Source: Paulinella micropora
Taxonomy: Eukaryota; Cercozoa; Imbricatea; Euglyphida; Paulinellidae
Direction: 5' to 3'
Assembly (NCBI GenBank): GCA_019918135.1
Contig: WBZZ01001018.1
Span: forward strand, 1-64,000
DNA: 64,000 nt
Part shown: piece by piece, positions 36,195 through 44,952 of the stretch
Numbering within the stretch: the stretch's first letter is position 1
How the letters are laid out: every line of letters starts with the position of its first letter
Made by a program: the position numbers and the translations under genes
The notes under the pieces: model-generated
Seen by the model: only the letters and a program-made list of their open reading frames with translations
The model's database searches: none
Told to the model about the DNA's origin: nothing

Positions 36195-37763
36195 TTATTC
36201 TCTTGGCCTCTTCTTGCTTTCCTGCGAATCGCTCGTCGACAGCACTGCCAGCGATACCCGATGCGCGTTTACTAGCATTTGTGCCGACCACAGGTTCCCC
36301 AGCGAGGGGTTGTCCGGCCACAAGAAATGTGACCACAGGGCCGCCGGTGACTGGACAGCCTCTTTTTCTGGTTCTGCTGCAGTTTCTGGTTCTGCTGCAG
36401 TTTCTGGTTCTGCTGCAGTTTCTGGGTCTGCCGCAGTTTCAGGGTCTGCTGCAGTTTCTGGTGGTTCTGTCGCCTGCGGCTCGAAGTCGAAGTCAATCTC
36501 GTTGATTGAACGCACCTCAGCAAAGCCCTCCATGACGCCTATGAATTCCTTGGCCAGCTCGTGCGGGTCGTCCATAAGATATTTGAGCCAATCGAGTGGC
36601 GCCGATAATCGCTGAGTCTTATCAAAGTAATCGTACTCCCGTGCGAGAACGGCGATATCTAGGTTCTTAAGCCAGCCCTGCTCCGTGGAGTGATCACAAT
36701 TAGAGACATCGCGCGACGTGTAGCGCTGGTCAGCAGGCAGAGCTTCGTCCGCGCTGGGCAGCATTCTGTCCTGCATAGGCTTGCGTTGGCCCAACAGGAA
36801 GCCCCACAGCCAGAAGTGGTCCTTGTCGGCGGAGCACACGCCGAGTTGGTAGGCTTCAAAAGTTGGGCGGTAGTGGTGGGGCCAGCCGCTAGGTTCCATG
36901 ACCTTGCCGAAGAAGACCCTGACGCCGTCCACTTCGCACCACAGCTTGGTGTAGGCCTGGTTCTGGTACGGTTGTTTGGCGGCCTCTACTATCTTGCGCG
37001 GAAAGTACACCCGATCCGCTGTGCGCACGGCTTGTAGTACTATTTCACGCCTGATACATTTGTCGTCGAACGAGCACGGGAGCTTCCTGTCTCTTTCGAA
37101 ATGTGTACATTTGTCGGGGCCAAACACCAAACGCACCACACATTCGCGCACGGACCGGATTGACGAGCGGAGCGTGTCGAAGCCGGGCACCTGGCGCTGG
37201 ATTTCATACGCTAACTTAGAAGGGTAAAGATCGTAAGGGTACGGTTGGCAGCCCAAGCCACGCCAGAATTTTTCTTCGTCGTCTGATTGGCGGTTGCCTA
37301 CCAGGAGGAAGACCGCATCTGTTTCGCGCTCCATAGCTTTGGCTAGCCAATGTACTAAGGTAGCCTCCAGCCCACGGTCTTTGTGTGCAATGTCAACGCG
37401 CAACAAGTCCACAGACCAATGCCCCATATTCACGGCTGCGTAGGCCAGTATTTGGTGCGTGGGCTGGCTTTGTTCGTGCACGACGCACATGTAGCTCTTG
37501 TACTTGAAAGCATGCTCGATAATGTCCCAATCTTCGGCCAATCCTTGGCCGTTGTCACCGACTGTCTGGTACGAGCGCTCCAACATGGCACGCAGCGCGG
37601 GGAGGTCGGCCCGTTGGCCAAGGCGAGTCTGTCCCACGCCGTTAACCTCTAATAGAGTGCTCTGTCCCACGCCGTTAACCTCTAATAGAGTGCTCTGTCC
37701 CACGCCGTTAACCTCTAATAGAGTGCTCTGTCCCACGCCGTTAACTTTTGGTGGAGTGCTCAT
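36195..37763 (-). CDS. GNAT-like protein, copy 2
   Basis: 522 residues from ATG 37763; the open frame further upstream is homopolymer noise. The same architecture as copy 1: RADLPALRAMLERSYQ, QILAYAAVN, VDIAHKDRGLEATLVHWL, FWRGLGCQPY, then the long shared C-terminal region. Two repeat insertions distinguish it. Three extra copies of an 11-residue VNGVGQSTLLE unit lie near the N-terminus, and a run of 6-residue ETAADP/ETAAEP units replaces the poly-Glu stretch of copy 1. The acetyl-CoA loop is also imperfect (HKDRGLEA). Catalysis is unproven. Confidence 0.82.
   Translation of the reverse strand: MSTPPKVNGVGQSTLLEVNGVGQSTLLEVNGVGQSTLLEVNGVGQTRLGQRADLPALRAMLERSYQTVGDNGQGLAEDWDIIEHAFKYKSYMCVVHEQSQPTHQILAYAAVNMGHWSVDLLRVDIAHKDRGLEATLVHWLAKAMERETDAVFLLVGNRQSDDEEKFWRGLGCQPYPYDLYPSKLAYEIQRQVPGFDTLRSSIRSVRECVVRLVFGPDKCTHFERDRKLPCSFDDKCIRREIVLQAVRTADRVYFPRKIVEAAKQPYQNQAYTKLWCEVDGVRVFFGKVMEPSGWPHHYRPTFEAYQLGVCSADKDHFWLWGFLLGQRKPMQDRMLPSADEALPADQRYTSRDVSNCDHSTEQGWLKNLDIAVLAREYDYFDKTQRLSAPLDWLKYLMDDPHELAKEFIGVMEGFAEVRSINEIDFDFEPQATEPPETAADPETAADPETAAEPETAAEPETAAEPEKEAVQSPAALWSHFLWPDNPSLGNLWSAQMLVNAHRVSLAVLSTSDSQESKKRPRE
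36366..36460. repeat. 18-bp coding repeat in GNAT copy 2
   Basis: Five near copies of TCTGGTTCTGCTGCAGTT encode the 6-residue ETAAEP/ETAADP repeat on the reverse strand. The equivalent place in copy 1 holds a CTT triplet run encoding poly-Glu. Confidence 0.85.
37630..37745. repeat. 33-bp coding repeat at the start of GNAT copy 2
   Basis: Three nearly identical 33-bp units (core GCCGTTAACCTCTAATAG) plus a diverged flanking copy. The period keeps frame and inserts 33 residues relative to copy 1. Confidence 0.9.
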
Positions 37764-38458
37764 GGTCAGCTTCGAAGTGAAGAGAACCACTGTGTCAAGA
37801 TTACAGTTCTTTTTGGCTAAGCCAAACCCCCCAAGTGCCGTACTGCGCGGCTGTTCTAGCTGGTTCCTGTGTTTTTGTTTTTTTGCGCACAAGCTCTCCA
37901 GCGTGCCACTTGCACGCGAAGGGGGGAATAAACAAAGTAGGAAAGGGAGGGGGGCCGGGAGAAAAGAGCGAGTGCGGAAGAGAAGCGTCTTTTCCTTTAC
38001 GGGCAAGGGCGCGCCCCCGCCACCTTTTTCTCTGTCTGCCGTGCTCCTGGCGGAGGGGGGGGGGGGGGCCGGGAAAGGCCAGAGAAAGAAAAATCTCGGG
38101 ATTTTGGTTCTGTGAGTGCAGTCACCACCACGATCTTCTCGACCCCCCTCTTTTCCTTTTTCCCCGTTCGGACCTTTCCCCTCCCCCCCCCCCAAGACTA
38201 AAAAAAAAGGTAACCACTCCCGTTCCAGCCCCACCTCCCACACTATCCCAAGCCCTGTCTCTTCTCACTTGTAAAAACACAAGCAAGGAAACAAATGTAG
38301 CCGCTTCCTCCAAAGCCTGCACCCAAAAAACGTTTTTTCTTTCCTTGGTTGTCCTTAGCTAAGGTCTAAGAAAAAAAAATCCTCATTCTCTTTTTTTTTT
38401 CTTCCTCTTGTCTTCTTCCCACTCAAAAAAACAAAAAAAAAGAGTCCGTGCGTTTGTG
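37764..38458. other. Intergenic region, about 695 bp, partly duplicated
   Basis: The first part matches 33995-34400. Later it has G12 and C9 runs, A8 runs and the palindrome CCTTAGCTAAGG near 38353, about 105 bases before the next start codon. No credible gene. Confidence 0.55.
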
Positions 38459-39406
38459 ATGTTGGTGTGGCTAGCGTGGTGGCTGCCCGCGGCCGCGGCG
38501 GTCTGTCCGCTCAACTCTGGCGAAATCCCGTTGGGTAACACGGGCCCGCGCCAGTGCGCATGCAACCGCGGCTACTTCGACCTGTCCAGCCCTTCCGACG
38601 CCCAGCCGCGGTGCGTGACGTGCCAGGGGCTGGCCAAACAGGATGACCCGTCCTGTAGCAACAAGGGCGTGTGCGGCCCGCTGATCACGGGCGCACCGCC
38701 CGTGTGCACGTGCGCGAGTGGGTACGCGGGCCCCGCGTGCGAGGTGGCGCTGGCCGTGACTTTCGTGTGCGGCCTGCGCACCTGCGAGTGTGCCATCGAC
38801 TATTCCTGGGCGCTCAAGATCTCTAGCACGGCCGACGGCGCCGTGCTCGACCAGTCCATGTACTGGTCTTGCCAATGTACCGCCGGCGGCGACAGGCTGG
38901 AGCTGTTGCGGGCGTACCTGTACGACATTGAGTACGGCGGGTACATTGGCAACGCGGACTTCTGCTTTGTGGCTTACACGACACTAGCCTGGAAAGAATC
39001 ACCGGAGTCCGTGCCCGAGAATGCCGGGGCGCTGCCGTTCCGGCCCGCGCTGTGGTCTTGGGGTGGAGCCGTGAACCGTCCGGAGCTGCCGCTGTCGACC
39101 GATACTTTCTGCGCCTGGCCCAACAACGCGGGCGTAGCCCGGCCCGAGCTGACCGAACTGCTGCAGGCCCGGTCACCCTGGCGCGGCCACTCGTGCGGCG
39201 AACCCGCCGGAAGCGAGGCGTTAGACGTAGCGGACGGCTTGTTACAGTGCTGGCCGCTGTCCCTGAACGCGCTGCTGCCCGCGGACTTTGCGTGGTTGTA
39301 CCGCTGCCGCGTAGCGAACGAGACGGTCGAGTTCGACTGCACCCTGGCCCTGCCGCCCGCCACACGTTCTTTGACATTTGAGGGCTTCCTGCAACAGTGC
39401 GCGTAG
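38459..39406 (+). CDS. Secreted Cys-rich protein with EGF-like module
   Basis: 315 residues from ATG 38459. The first 17 residues (MLVWLAWWLPAAAAVCP) form a signal peptide, which supports this ATG over an upstream TTG. Residues about 57-100 fit an EGF-like module (CSNKGVCGP...CTCASGYAGPACE). The remaining 210 residues are Cys-containing with one sequon (NET) and no family I know. There is no transmembrane segment, so the product is secreted or a lumenal/virion component. EGF modules usually mediate extracellular protein contacts. Confidence 0.85.
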   Translation: MLVWLAWWLPAAAAVCPLNSGEIPLGNTGPRQCACNRGYFDLSSPSDAQPRCVTCQGLAKQDDPSCSNKGVCGPLITGAPPVCTCASGYAGPACEVALAVTFVCGLRTCECAIDYSWALKISSTADGAVLDQSMYWSCQCTAGGDRLELLRAYLYDIEYGGYIGNADFCFVAYTTLAWKESPESVPENAGALPFRPALWSWGGAVNRPELPLSTDTFCAWPNNAGVARPELTELLQARSPWRGHSCGEPAGSEALDVADGLLQCWPLSLNALLPADFAWLYRCRVANETVEFDCTLALPPATRSLTFEGFLQQCA

Positions 39407-39608
39407 CCAAAAAAGCAGAACAAGCTCGTTCTGTCAAGCAGACCTTTTTTTTGAGCTTGTGCGCGGTTTCCGGGCTGGTGTTGCTGGCCGCACTTCCCGC
39501 CCCTACCCCGCTGAAAAAACAAATTCCACTCTTCTTGCCCAAACAAAAGCAAAGTACTACAGTTACTAATAAAACAACCCACCGGAAAAAAAAGAGAGTG
39601 GGGGGTGG

Positions 39609-39880
39609 ATGGAGTTCCGAGCAAGACCAAACGCCGGCCCCGCCAGCACACACCCGCAAGATAACCGGGTGCCGGACTCGTTTTTTTCTCCGGCCAGCCA
39701 TCACTCCAGAGAAAACAAGTACTTCCCCCACGTCGCGCTGGTACAAACCGCCGACAAGCGGGTACTGTTTTTAGGAGAAAAGCACGAGTACCACCAGCCG
39801 GCAGTTACGACCGGTTTTGGGAGCAGGTCGGGGTCTCCCTCCCTTGGCTTACCTGGCCGAGTCGCGCGGTCAGGAACCGC
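39609..39880 (+). pseudogene. Possible short or broken coding segment
   Basis: From ATG 39609 a frame contains a protein-like patch (HVALVQTADKRVLFLGEKHEYH, shown here only as a landmark at about 39730-39795). After about 39805 another frame looks more natural. It may be the start of a decayed gene that continues into 40180-40500. Family unknown and support weak. Confidence 0.3.
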
Positions 39881-40091
39881 GGCGTGCCTGTTCAGCTATC
39901 AGTTTGTCTTTCAAAGCCATCACTTGTTGCAGCTGGGCCAGGAACATGTCCTTCAGCAAAGAGTCACCAAAACCGGCCAGCCCGGCGCGCAGAGAATCGC
40001 AGGTCTCGGGTGCCAGCTCCTGCCGGCGCACGGACAGTGCCTTCTCCAGCGCTTCGTCGCCTGCTGAGACACGAGTGGCCAGCGACGCCAT
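39870..40091 (-). CDS. Small helical orphan protein (73 aa)
   Basis: ATG 40091 to a stop at 39870. The product is Leu/Ala/Glu/Lys-rich and predicted to be almost wholly helical, with a heptad-like pattern (LEKALSVRRQEL, LLKDMFLAQLQQVMALKDKL). Composition supports a genuine small coiled-coil protein rather than a shadow frame. Function unknown. Confidence 0.55.
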   Translation of the reverse strand: MASLATRVSAGDEALEKALSVRRQELAPETCDSLRAGLAGFGDSLLKDMFLAQLQQVMALKDKLIAEQARRGS

Positions 40092-40851
40092 CTCCCTGTC
40101 GCAGCTTCTTACAGCGCGGGTGCGCGAAACTGGCTGAGAACAGTTAGGAGATCCCTAAAACGCAGGCGGGGCACTCCTCGTTTTTTCTCCTTCTTTTACT
40201 TCTTCGATTACGGCTGCCCCGCGCCCTTCAAACCATGCAAGGCCGCGCGGGAGAACGAAGTACTTCACGGAAAATCCCCCGGTGGCGTTTCAGTTGCCAC
40301 CCGTCGTCACCTTTTTCTGCGGAGACATTTTGTCTCTCTAACTTGTGTGACATCTTCGACCATTTTTTTGCGAGCAGAATCGTCTGTATATTTTGTAAAA
40401 ACAAGCAATCGCGTCCGTGACCGCGAAATAATCTCTCGCGCGCCTGACGGCAGCGAAGTCGGCCGGTGCGATACTATTAACCGACAATTTAACATATATT
40501 AAAAGGTGGGCCAGAAAATGAATTTGATGTGGGAGATGACGCGGAAGAATTTCCAACGGGTAATCCACCAACAAATTTGATAAAATGTTCAGAACAAAAA
40601 AACTTCACCAGATAACAGTACTTTTTAAAACACGAGGAAAAAATCTACATTTTCTGGTATGGTTGATAGATCGTCACCAGCCGTCCGCCTGGGCCATAGA
40701 GCACCCCTCCCCCCCCCCCTAACAACCGTCCGCTGGTGATGGAGAACAAAAAAAAACACAGATTTTGTTTTTTAATCGCTAAACAAACAGTGAGAGAAAT
40801 TTCTGCCGGCCTCTTCCGCGGGGCCGGGAGGTTGTAAAAAAAAAGGCCCCT
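40092..40851. other. Low-GC region with decayed coding traces
   Basis: Between 40180 and 40620 the base composition is more A/T-rich than neighbouring genes. Protein-like pieces appear in several frames on both strands, for example forward about 40250-40345 and 40395-40500, and reverse 40338-40610, but none has an ATG and a normal length. This suggests one or two degraded genes. From 40690 on it is homopolymer-rich spacer. Confidence 0.4.
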
Positions 40852-42906
40852 TCAGTCGACCTCGGGCTTCCTGACGCTGCCGTGGAACATGGATTCCAGG
40901 TTGTTAATACAAGTCGCCAGCGCGTCGTTGCGCGCCTTGCGCAGGGGCCGCGCCTTCTCGGCCTCCTCGCACGCAATGGTGTCCTCCAGGCTCTGCGCCA
41001 GCAGCGTGTGCAGCGGCCAGGTCGTGTCGAGCCAGCCGGCGCACACGTTCCAGCCCGCGGCCTTGAGGCCGAACAAGAAGCGCAGCAGTACCGTGGCGGA
41101 GCAGTGGAGGCGCACCGACAACTCCAGGCCGTGGGTGAACAGCGGCGGACGCAGCAGCTGCCGCCGGGTGTAACAGTGGTGCGGCGCCGATTCGAAGAAC
41201 AAGTGCAGGTAATTGACACAGTTGGTCATGAGGCGGTAGGCCCACACCGCCTGGACCGAGCGGTTGCCGGCGTCGTGGTCCGGCTCGTGGCCGGCCTTGG
41301 GGGGCTGCCGGGAGATAATCTTGATGAGCCGTCGTGCGCTCAGGCGGTGCAGCAGCGTCATGAAGCCCTGCAGGTACACCATGACGAGCTCCATGATCGG
41401 CAGACTGTCCGCCAGCCCCGCGGGCTCCTCCCACCAGTTGCGCCGGGTGCGTAACGTGGTCACGCGCTTCTCCACGGCCGGCAGGTCGTCGCTCTCGGCC
41501 TGCAGCACGAGCTGTTGGGCGTACACCGTGCGCGCTAGCCTCAGCGTCGCGTCCCCCGCAACAAAGCGCGACACCAGCAGGCACAGCTCCTCGAGCTTGG
41601 CCGGCTCCAGCTCGAACGGGCGCAGCGTGTGCTCTAACGCCAGCAGCGCGCGCACCCGGGCCAGCCCGCCCAGCACCTCGCCGGCCAGCTCCGCGCCCAG
41701 CATCTCCTCGATCGTTTCCCCGACGGTCTTCTCGACCTCCGGGGTCAGGTAGGCGCACAGCTGGGGGGTGATCGCGCCGTAGCGCTGGCCCAACGACTCC
41801 TCCGTCCACGGCGGCAGCACGGCGGCCGCGCCGGCCGCAATGACGGCGGTCGTGCACACGGTTGCCACCCCGTCGCGATCGTGCAGGGCCGCCAGGTTAT
41901 GGTGCAGGGCCCTGGGCACCCGGGCGAGCAGGGGGTTCAGCGCTACGCCCACCACGCCGTCCGACAGCACCGAGCGCACCAGCACGGCGTTGTCGCGCAC
42001 GTACTGGTACAGCAGGCTCACGTCCCGTGGCTCCAACGTTGGCAGCGCCAGGACGTCCCTGCACATGCGGCAGATTGCCTCCAGCGTTTCGTGTCCCAGC
42101 TCTTCGGCACAAGCCACCGAGTTCGCCCCGCGGGGCAACAGGCAGAACAGCTCGTCCCTCACGGCCTGGCGCCACTTGCGCCGGGCGCTCTCGCGCGCCG
42201 GCAGCCAGGGCGGGCTGTTCCCGAACAGCTTGCCCAGCGCAGCGTAGAAGAGCAACAAGTGCCACTGGGCCTGCGTCCTGATCAGGGCGCGGGGCGCCGC
42301 ACCCTCCCCGGCCAGCACGGTCAGTTCGGGGTGCAGGGCGCCGCTCCAACCAAAGCGTTTCGACGCCACCGAGAAGCTCTCGACCAGCGAGGCGGGACGG
42401 TAGCAAACCGACTCGATCGGCATCGCCCGCTGGCACAGCGGCGCCTGCTTGTCCTTCTGTGGTATGGCGAACAGCACGCACACGGGGGGCACACAGTCGT
42501 TCAGGGCCGTCTGGGGCTGCACGTTGTTCTGCTCACCGCCGGTGAACACCACCTGGACGCGCTGTTCCGTCGTACAGTACTTCAGACACCAGCCGGTGCC
42601 AAACGTCTGCAAGTCGTTCACGCGCTTCCAGTCAACCTCCGCACAGCCCGGCGCAGCCTCCGGGGCCTCCGGCACGGACGGTGGCACGAGCGCGGGGCCG
42701 GAGACCGCCTCGGTCGTGGGTTCCGGGGGCTTTTCAACCACCGCTAGCGCCGGCAACTGCGCCCCGTCCAGGAGTTCATTTGTCACCGCCTCCAGGACGT
42801 CGACCGTCGTGCCCGGCGCCAATTCCGTAGTACAGGCGCCGCTGGGCTCGCCCTCCAGGGCGGTAGCTTCGCCCACGATTTCTACCGCCTCTTCTTGGAA
42901 ACTCAT
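40852..42906 (-). CDS. Large orphan protein (684 aa)
   Basis: Clear ATG at 42906. The first about 90 residues are acidic, Pro/Ala/Glu-rich and probably disordered. The remainder is Leu/Ala/Arg-rich and largely helical, with no signal peptide or clean transmembrane segment. No motif recognised. It is the same size class as the 672- and 665-residue orphans elsewhere in the window. A structural or tegument-like role is a guess. The spacer to the next reverse gene (42907-43209) is purine- and G-rich with a GA microsatellite near 43030. Confidence 0.85.
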   Translation of the reverse strand: MSFQEEAVEIVGEATALEGEPSGACTTELAPGTTVDVLEAVTNELLDGAQLPALAVVEKPPEPTTEAVSGPALVPPSVPEAPEAAPGCAEVDWKRVNDLQTFGTGWCLKYCTTEQRVQVVFTGGEQNNVQPQTALNDCVPPVCVLFAIPQKDKQAPLCQRAMPIESVCYRPASLVESFSVASKRFGWSGALHPELTVLAGEGAAPRALIRTQAQWHLLLFYAALGKLFGNSPPWLPARESARRKWRQAVRDELFCLLPRGANSVACAEELGHETLEAICRMCRDVLALPTLEPRDVSLLYQYVRDNAVLVRSVLSDGVVGVALNPLLARVPRALHHNLAALHDRDGVATVCTTAVIAAGAAAVLPPWTEESLGQRYGAITPQLCAYLTPEVEKTVGETIEEMLGAELAGEVLGGLARVRALLALEHTLRPFELEPAKLEELCLLVSRFVAGDATLRLARTVYAQQLVLQAESDDLPAVEKRVTTLRTRRNWWEEPAGLADSLPIMELVMVYLQGFMTLLHRLSARRLIKIISRQPPKAGHEPDHDAGNRSVQAVWAYRLMTNCVNYLHLFFESAPHHCYTRRQLLRPPLFTHGLELSVRLHCSATVLLRFLFGLKAAGWNVCAGWLDTTWPLHTLLAQSLEDTIACEEAEKARPLRKARNDALATCINNLESMFHGSVRKPEVD

Positions 42907-43209
42907 GGCCCCTCCTTTTTTTGTGACTGTCTAGCACAAAAGAAACTAGGGTCTTTTTATTCGCGACAATTTTTTTGGAGGGGAGGGAGGGAGGGAGGGG
43001 AAATGAGGAGGGAGGGAGGGGAATAAGAGAGAGAGAGAGAGAGGAGGGGCGCGGGCTCTCTTTCCCCTGCCCCCCCTTCCCCGTCTTGGTCTCTGCCTGG
43101 TCCCGAACCGCGCGCACTCGGGCCTGTTGGGCACAGCAAATGGGGGGGGGGGAGAGAGAGGGATAGGGAAGGTGTGTTCCCCCCTTTTTTTTTGGGCGGC
43201 GGACGAAGG

Positions 43210-44517
43210 CTAGCTAGCCGGCCGGAGTTCTAGGACGGAGATAGTGCCGCCCTGACGGTACTGCAAGCCGTCGACAAAGAACTTGACTGCCTGTCCCTGC
43301 CTGAGCCGGGCCAGGCCGTTCTGCCAGGAGAGCAGGCGTGGTTGGTCCAGGCTTTCTATCCTGATCAACCTGCCGTAATTAACTCCTTGCCTCAAGCACA
43401 AGTCCTCCCGCCCGCACGAAAACACCACCTCACCCGGCCGGGGCCTAGGACAGCTGCTGTGGTGCACTCCCGTCTGCTGACAGAAGCCCACGCAACAATG
43501 CCGGCCGCGCGGGGGCTGCTGGAAAAAAGAGAGCCCCTCTATTAATTTACAATTGTCGTCGGCTGGTGCGGCGTTGGTTACTGTTAGCTGCACGGCCGGA
43601 CCTTGCGTGTGCTCCTTACTGTCGTCACGGACCTCGTAGCTACAGAACGACTCGAGCAGTTTGTCCTCTTCCGCAGATTCACGGACCACGGTCTGGTAGG
43701 TCAGCGTGCCCTCCTTGTGCCGGAACGCCAGCCTGTTGCCGGGGGGCAGGCACTGCATTAACACTCCCAACAGGGCCGGAGTCCACTTAGTAATCGGCGG
43801 CGTGCCGGCTAGCCACTGTGCCTGGCTCGTATCTAACACTGGTTCTGTGCCGGCGGGCAGCCCGGGCACCCGGACCCTGGGCGCCATCGCGCACAGGCTA
43901 ACCGAGCGGTACCTGGCCCGGATCTGGCCCCAGCTCAGGCAATAGAAATGCGTCCGGCCGCGCCCGATGACTAAGCCCCAAGCACGGTCGCGCAGCAGCA
44001 CCTGCGAGCCCACCCCGTAGAAACCCCTGTCCGCAGCACACGCGGCCAGCCTGAGTACCCACCAACCGCGTATTTCCTGGTAATCCAGCGCGCCCTGTGT
44101 GTGGCCGTTGACAGTCAGGGCACACGACGTGTCCAGCAACGGGTTGGCCATAGCAGAGGAGTCCGTGATTGGCGTGTTGTCCTTGAGGATGAAAAGGACC
44201 CCGCCTAGCGGGAGCGACAGCACCTTATACAACACCAGCCTCGCCACGGGAGGGTCCGCGCGCTGGAACAGGTGCGCTAACAAGATAGCTCTCTCAGCGG
44301 CGACCGCGGTCATCACGGACTCCGCGTCCCCGTCGCACACCACGGCTAGGAACGTAGGCAGGCAGGCCTGCTCCAGCAAGTTCGCGGGGAAGTCGTGCGC
44401 GCGGGGGATACGGCAGCCGTACTTGGGGCCGGGTTTCACCCGCCCCGGGGAGTACGTCGCATTCACTGATTTCTTCCAGTCCAGCGTAACCTCGAGGGGT
44501 AACACGGCGCGTTGCAT
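43210..44517 (-). CDS. Orphan protein (435 aa)
   Basis: Start is ATG 44517; the upstream extension is Phe/Pro-rich noise. Family unknown. It appears to be a soluble alpha/beta protein. A Cys/His cluster near residues 345-390 (HCCVGFCQQTGVHHSSC, then FSCGREDLCL) could bind zinc. The 5' flank has an A8 run joined to CTAGC on the reverse strand just before the ATG (44525-44537), a motif seen before other genes here. Confidence 0.8.
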   Translation of the reverse strand: MQRAVLPLEVTLDWKKSVNATYSPGRVKPGPKYGCRIPRAHDFPANLLEQACLPTFLAVVCDGDAESVMTAVAAERAILLAHLFQRADPPVARLVLYKVLSLPLGGVLFILKDNTPITDSSAMANPLLDTSCALTVNGHTQGALDYQEIRGWWVLRLAACAADRGFYGVGSQVLLRDRAWGLVIGRGRTHFYCLSWGQIRARYRSVSLCAMAPRVRVPGLPAGTEPVLDTSQAQWLAGTPPITKWTPALLGVLMQCLPPGNRLAFRHKEGTLTYQTVVRESAEEDKLLESFCSYEVRDDSKEHTQGPAVQLTVTNAAPADDNCKLIEGLSFFQQPPRGRHCCVGFCQQTGVHHSSCPRPRPGEVVFSCGREDLCLRQGVNYGRLIRIESLDQPRLLSWQNGLARLRQGQAVKFFVDGLQYRQGGTISVLELRPAS

Positions 44518-44952
44518 TCTGGCCGCTAGTTTTTTTTGTTTGGTCTTCTTTTTTTTTCCTTGAGTGAGAAAGAAAAAGGAGGGGAAGGGGACTGCCAGCG
44601 CACCAGGGATAACTGGACCGTCCGAGAAGGATCTTAAAAAAAAGAAGACGGCGGCCGGATTTTGCGGTGGGCTAGAGAACAGCGAGGAGATTCTGGGAAA
44701 ACAAAAGAACCGCTGGACGGGAGGGGACCGGTGAACGGGAGGGATACAGCGAGAAGAAAAAAACAAATGTGTTTGAACTTGCTGTTGTCAAGGCTGTCTG
44801 TCTGTCTAGTGAAATTCTTTTGTCTTAGCGGCGAAAAAACTCCCCTCTTTTTTTGCGTTCACGTCGTAACTCTCTTTTTTAACTATGAAAAGGGTACTAA
44901 AGAAAAACAAAATCTTCCTTTTTTTTTGGGTCCCCCCCAAAAAATAACTTCT
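44518..44952. other. Intergenic region, 435 bp
   Basis: Separates two reverse genes. T8 runs, a CTGTCTGTCTGTC microrepeat near 44795 and a C7A6 run near 44935. No credible gene. Confidence 0.5.

Noticed and set aside
40904..41857. 317-codon reverse open frame in an alternative register
   Set aside because: It lies fully inside the 684-codon gene in another register and has antisense-like Arg/Gly/Ala composition.
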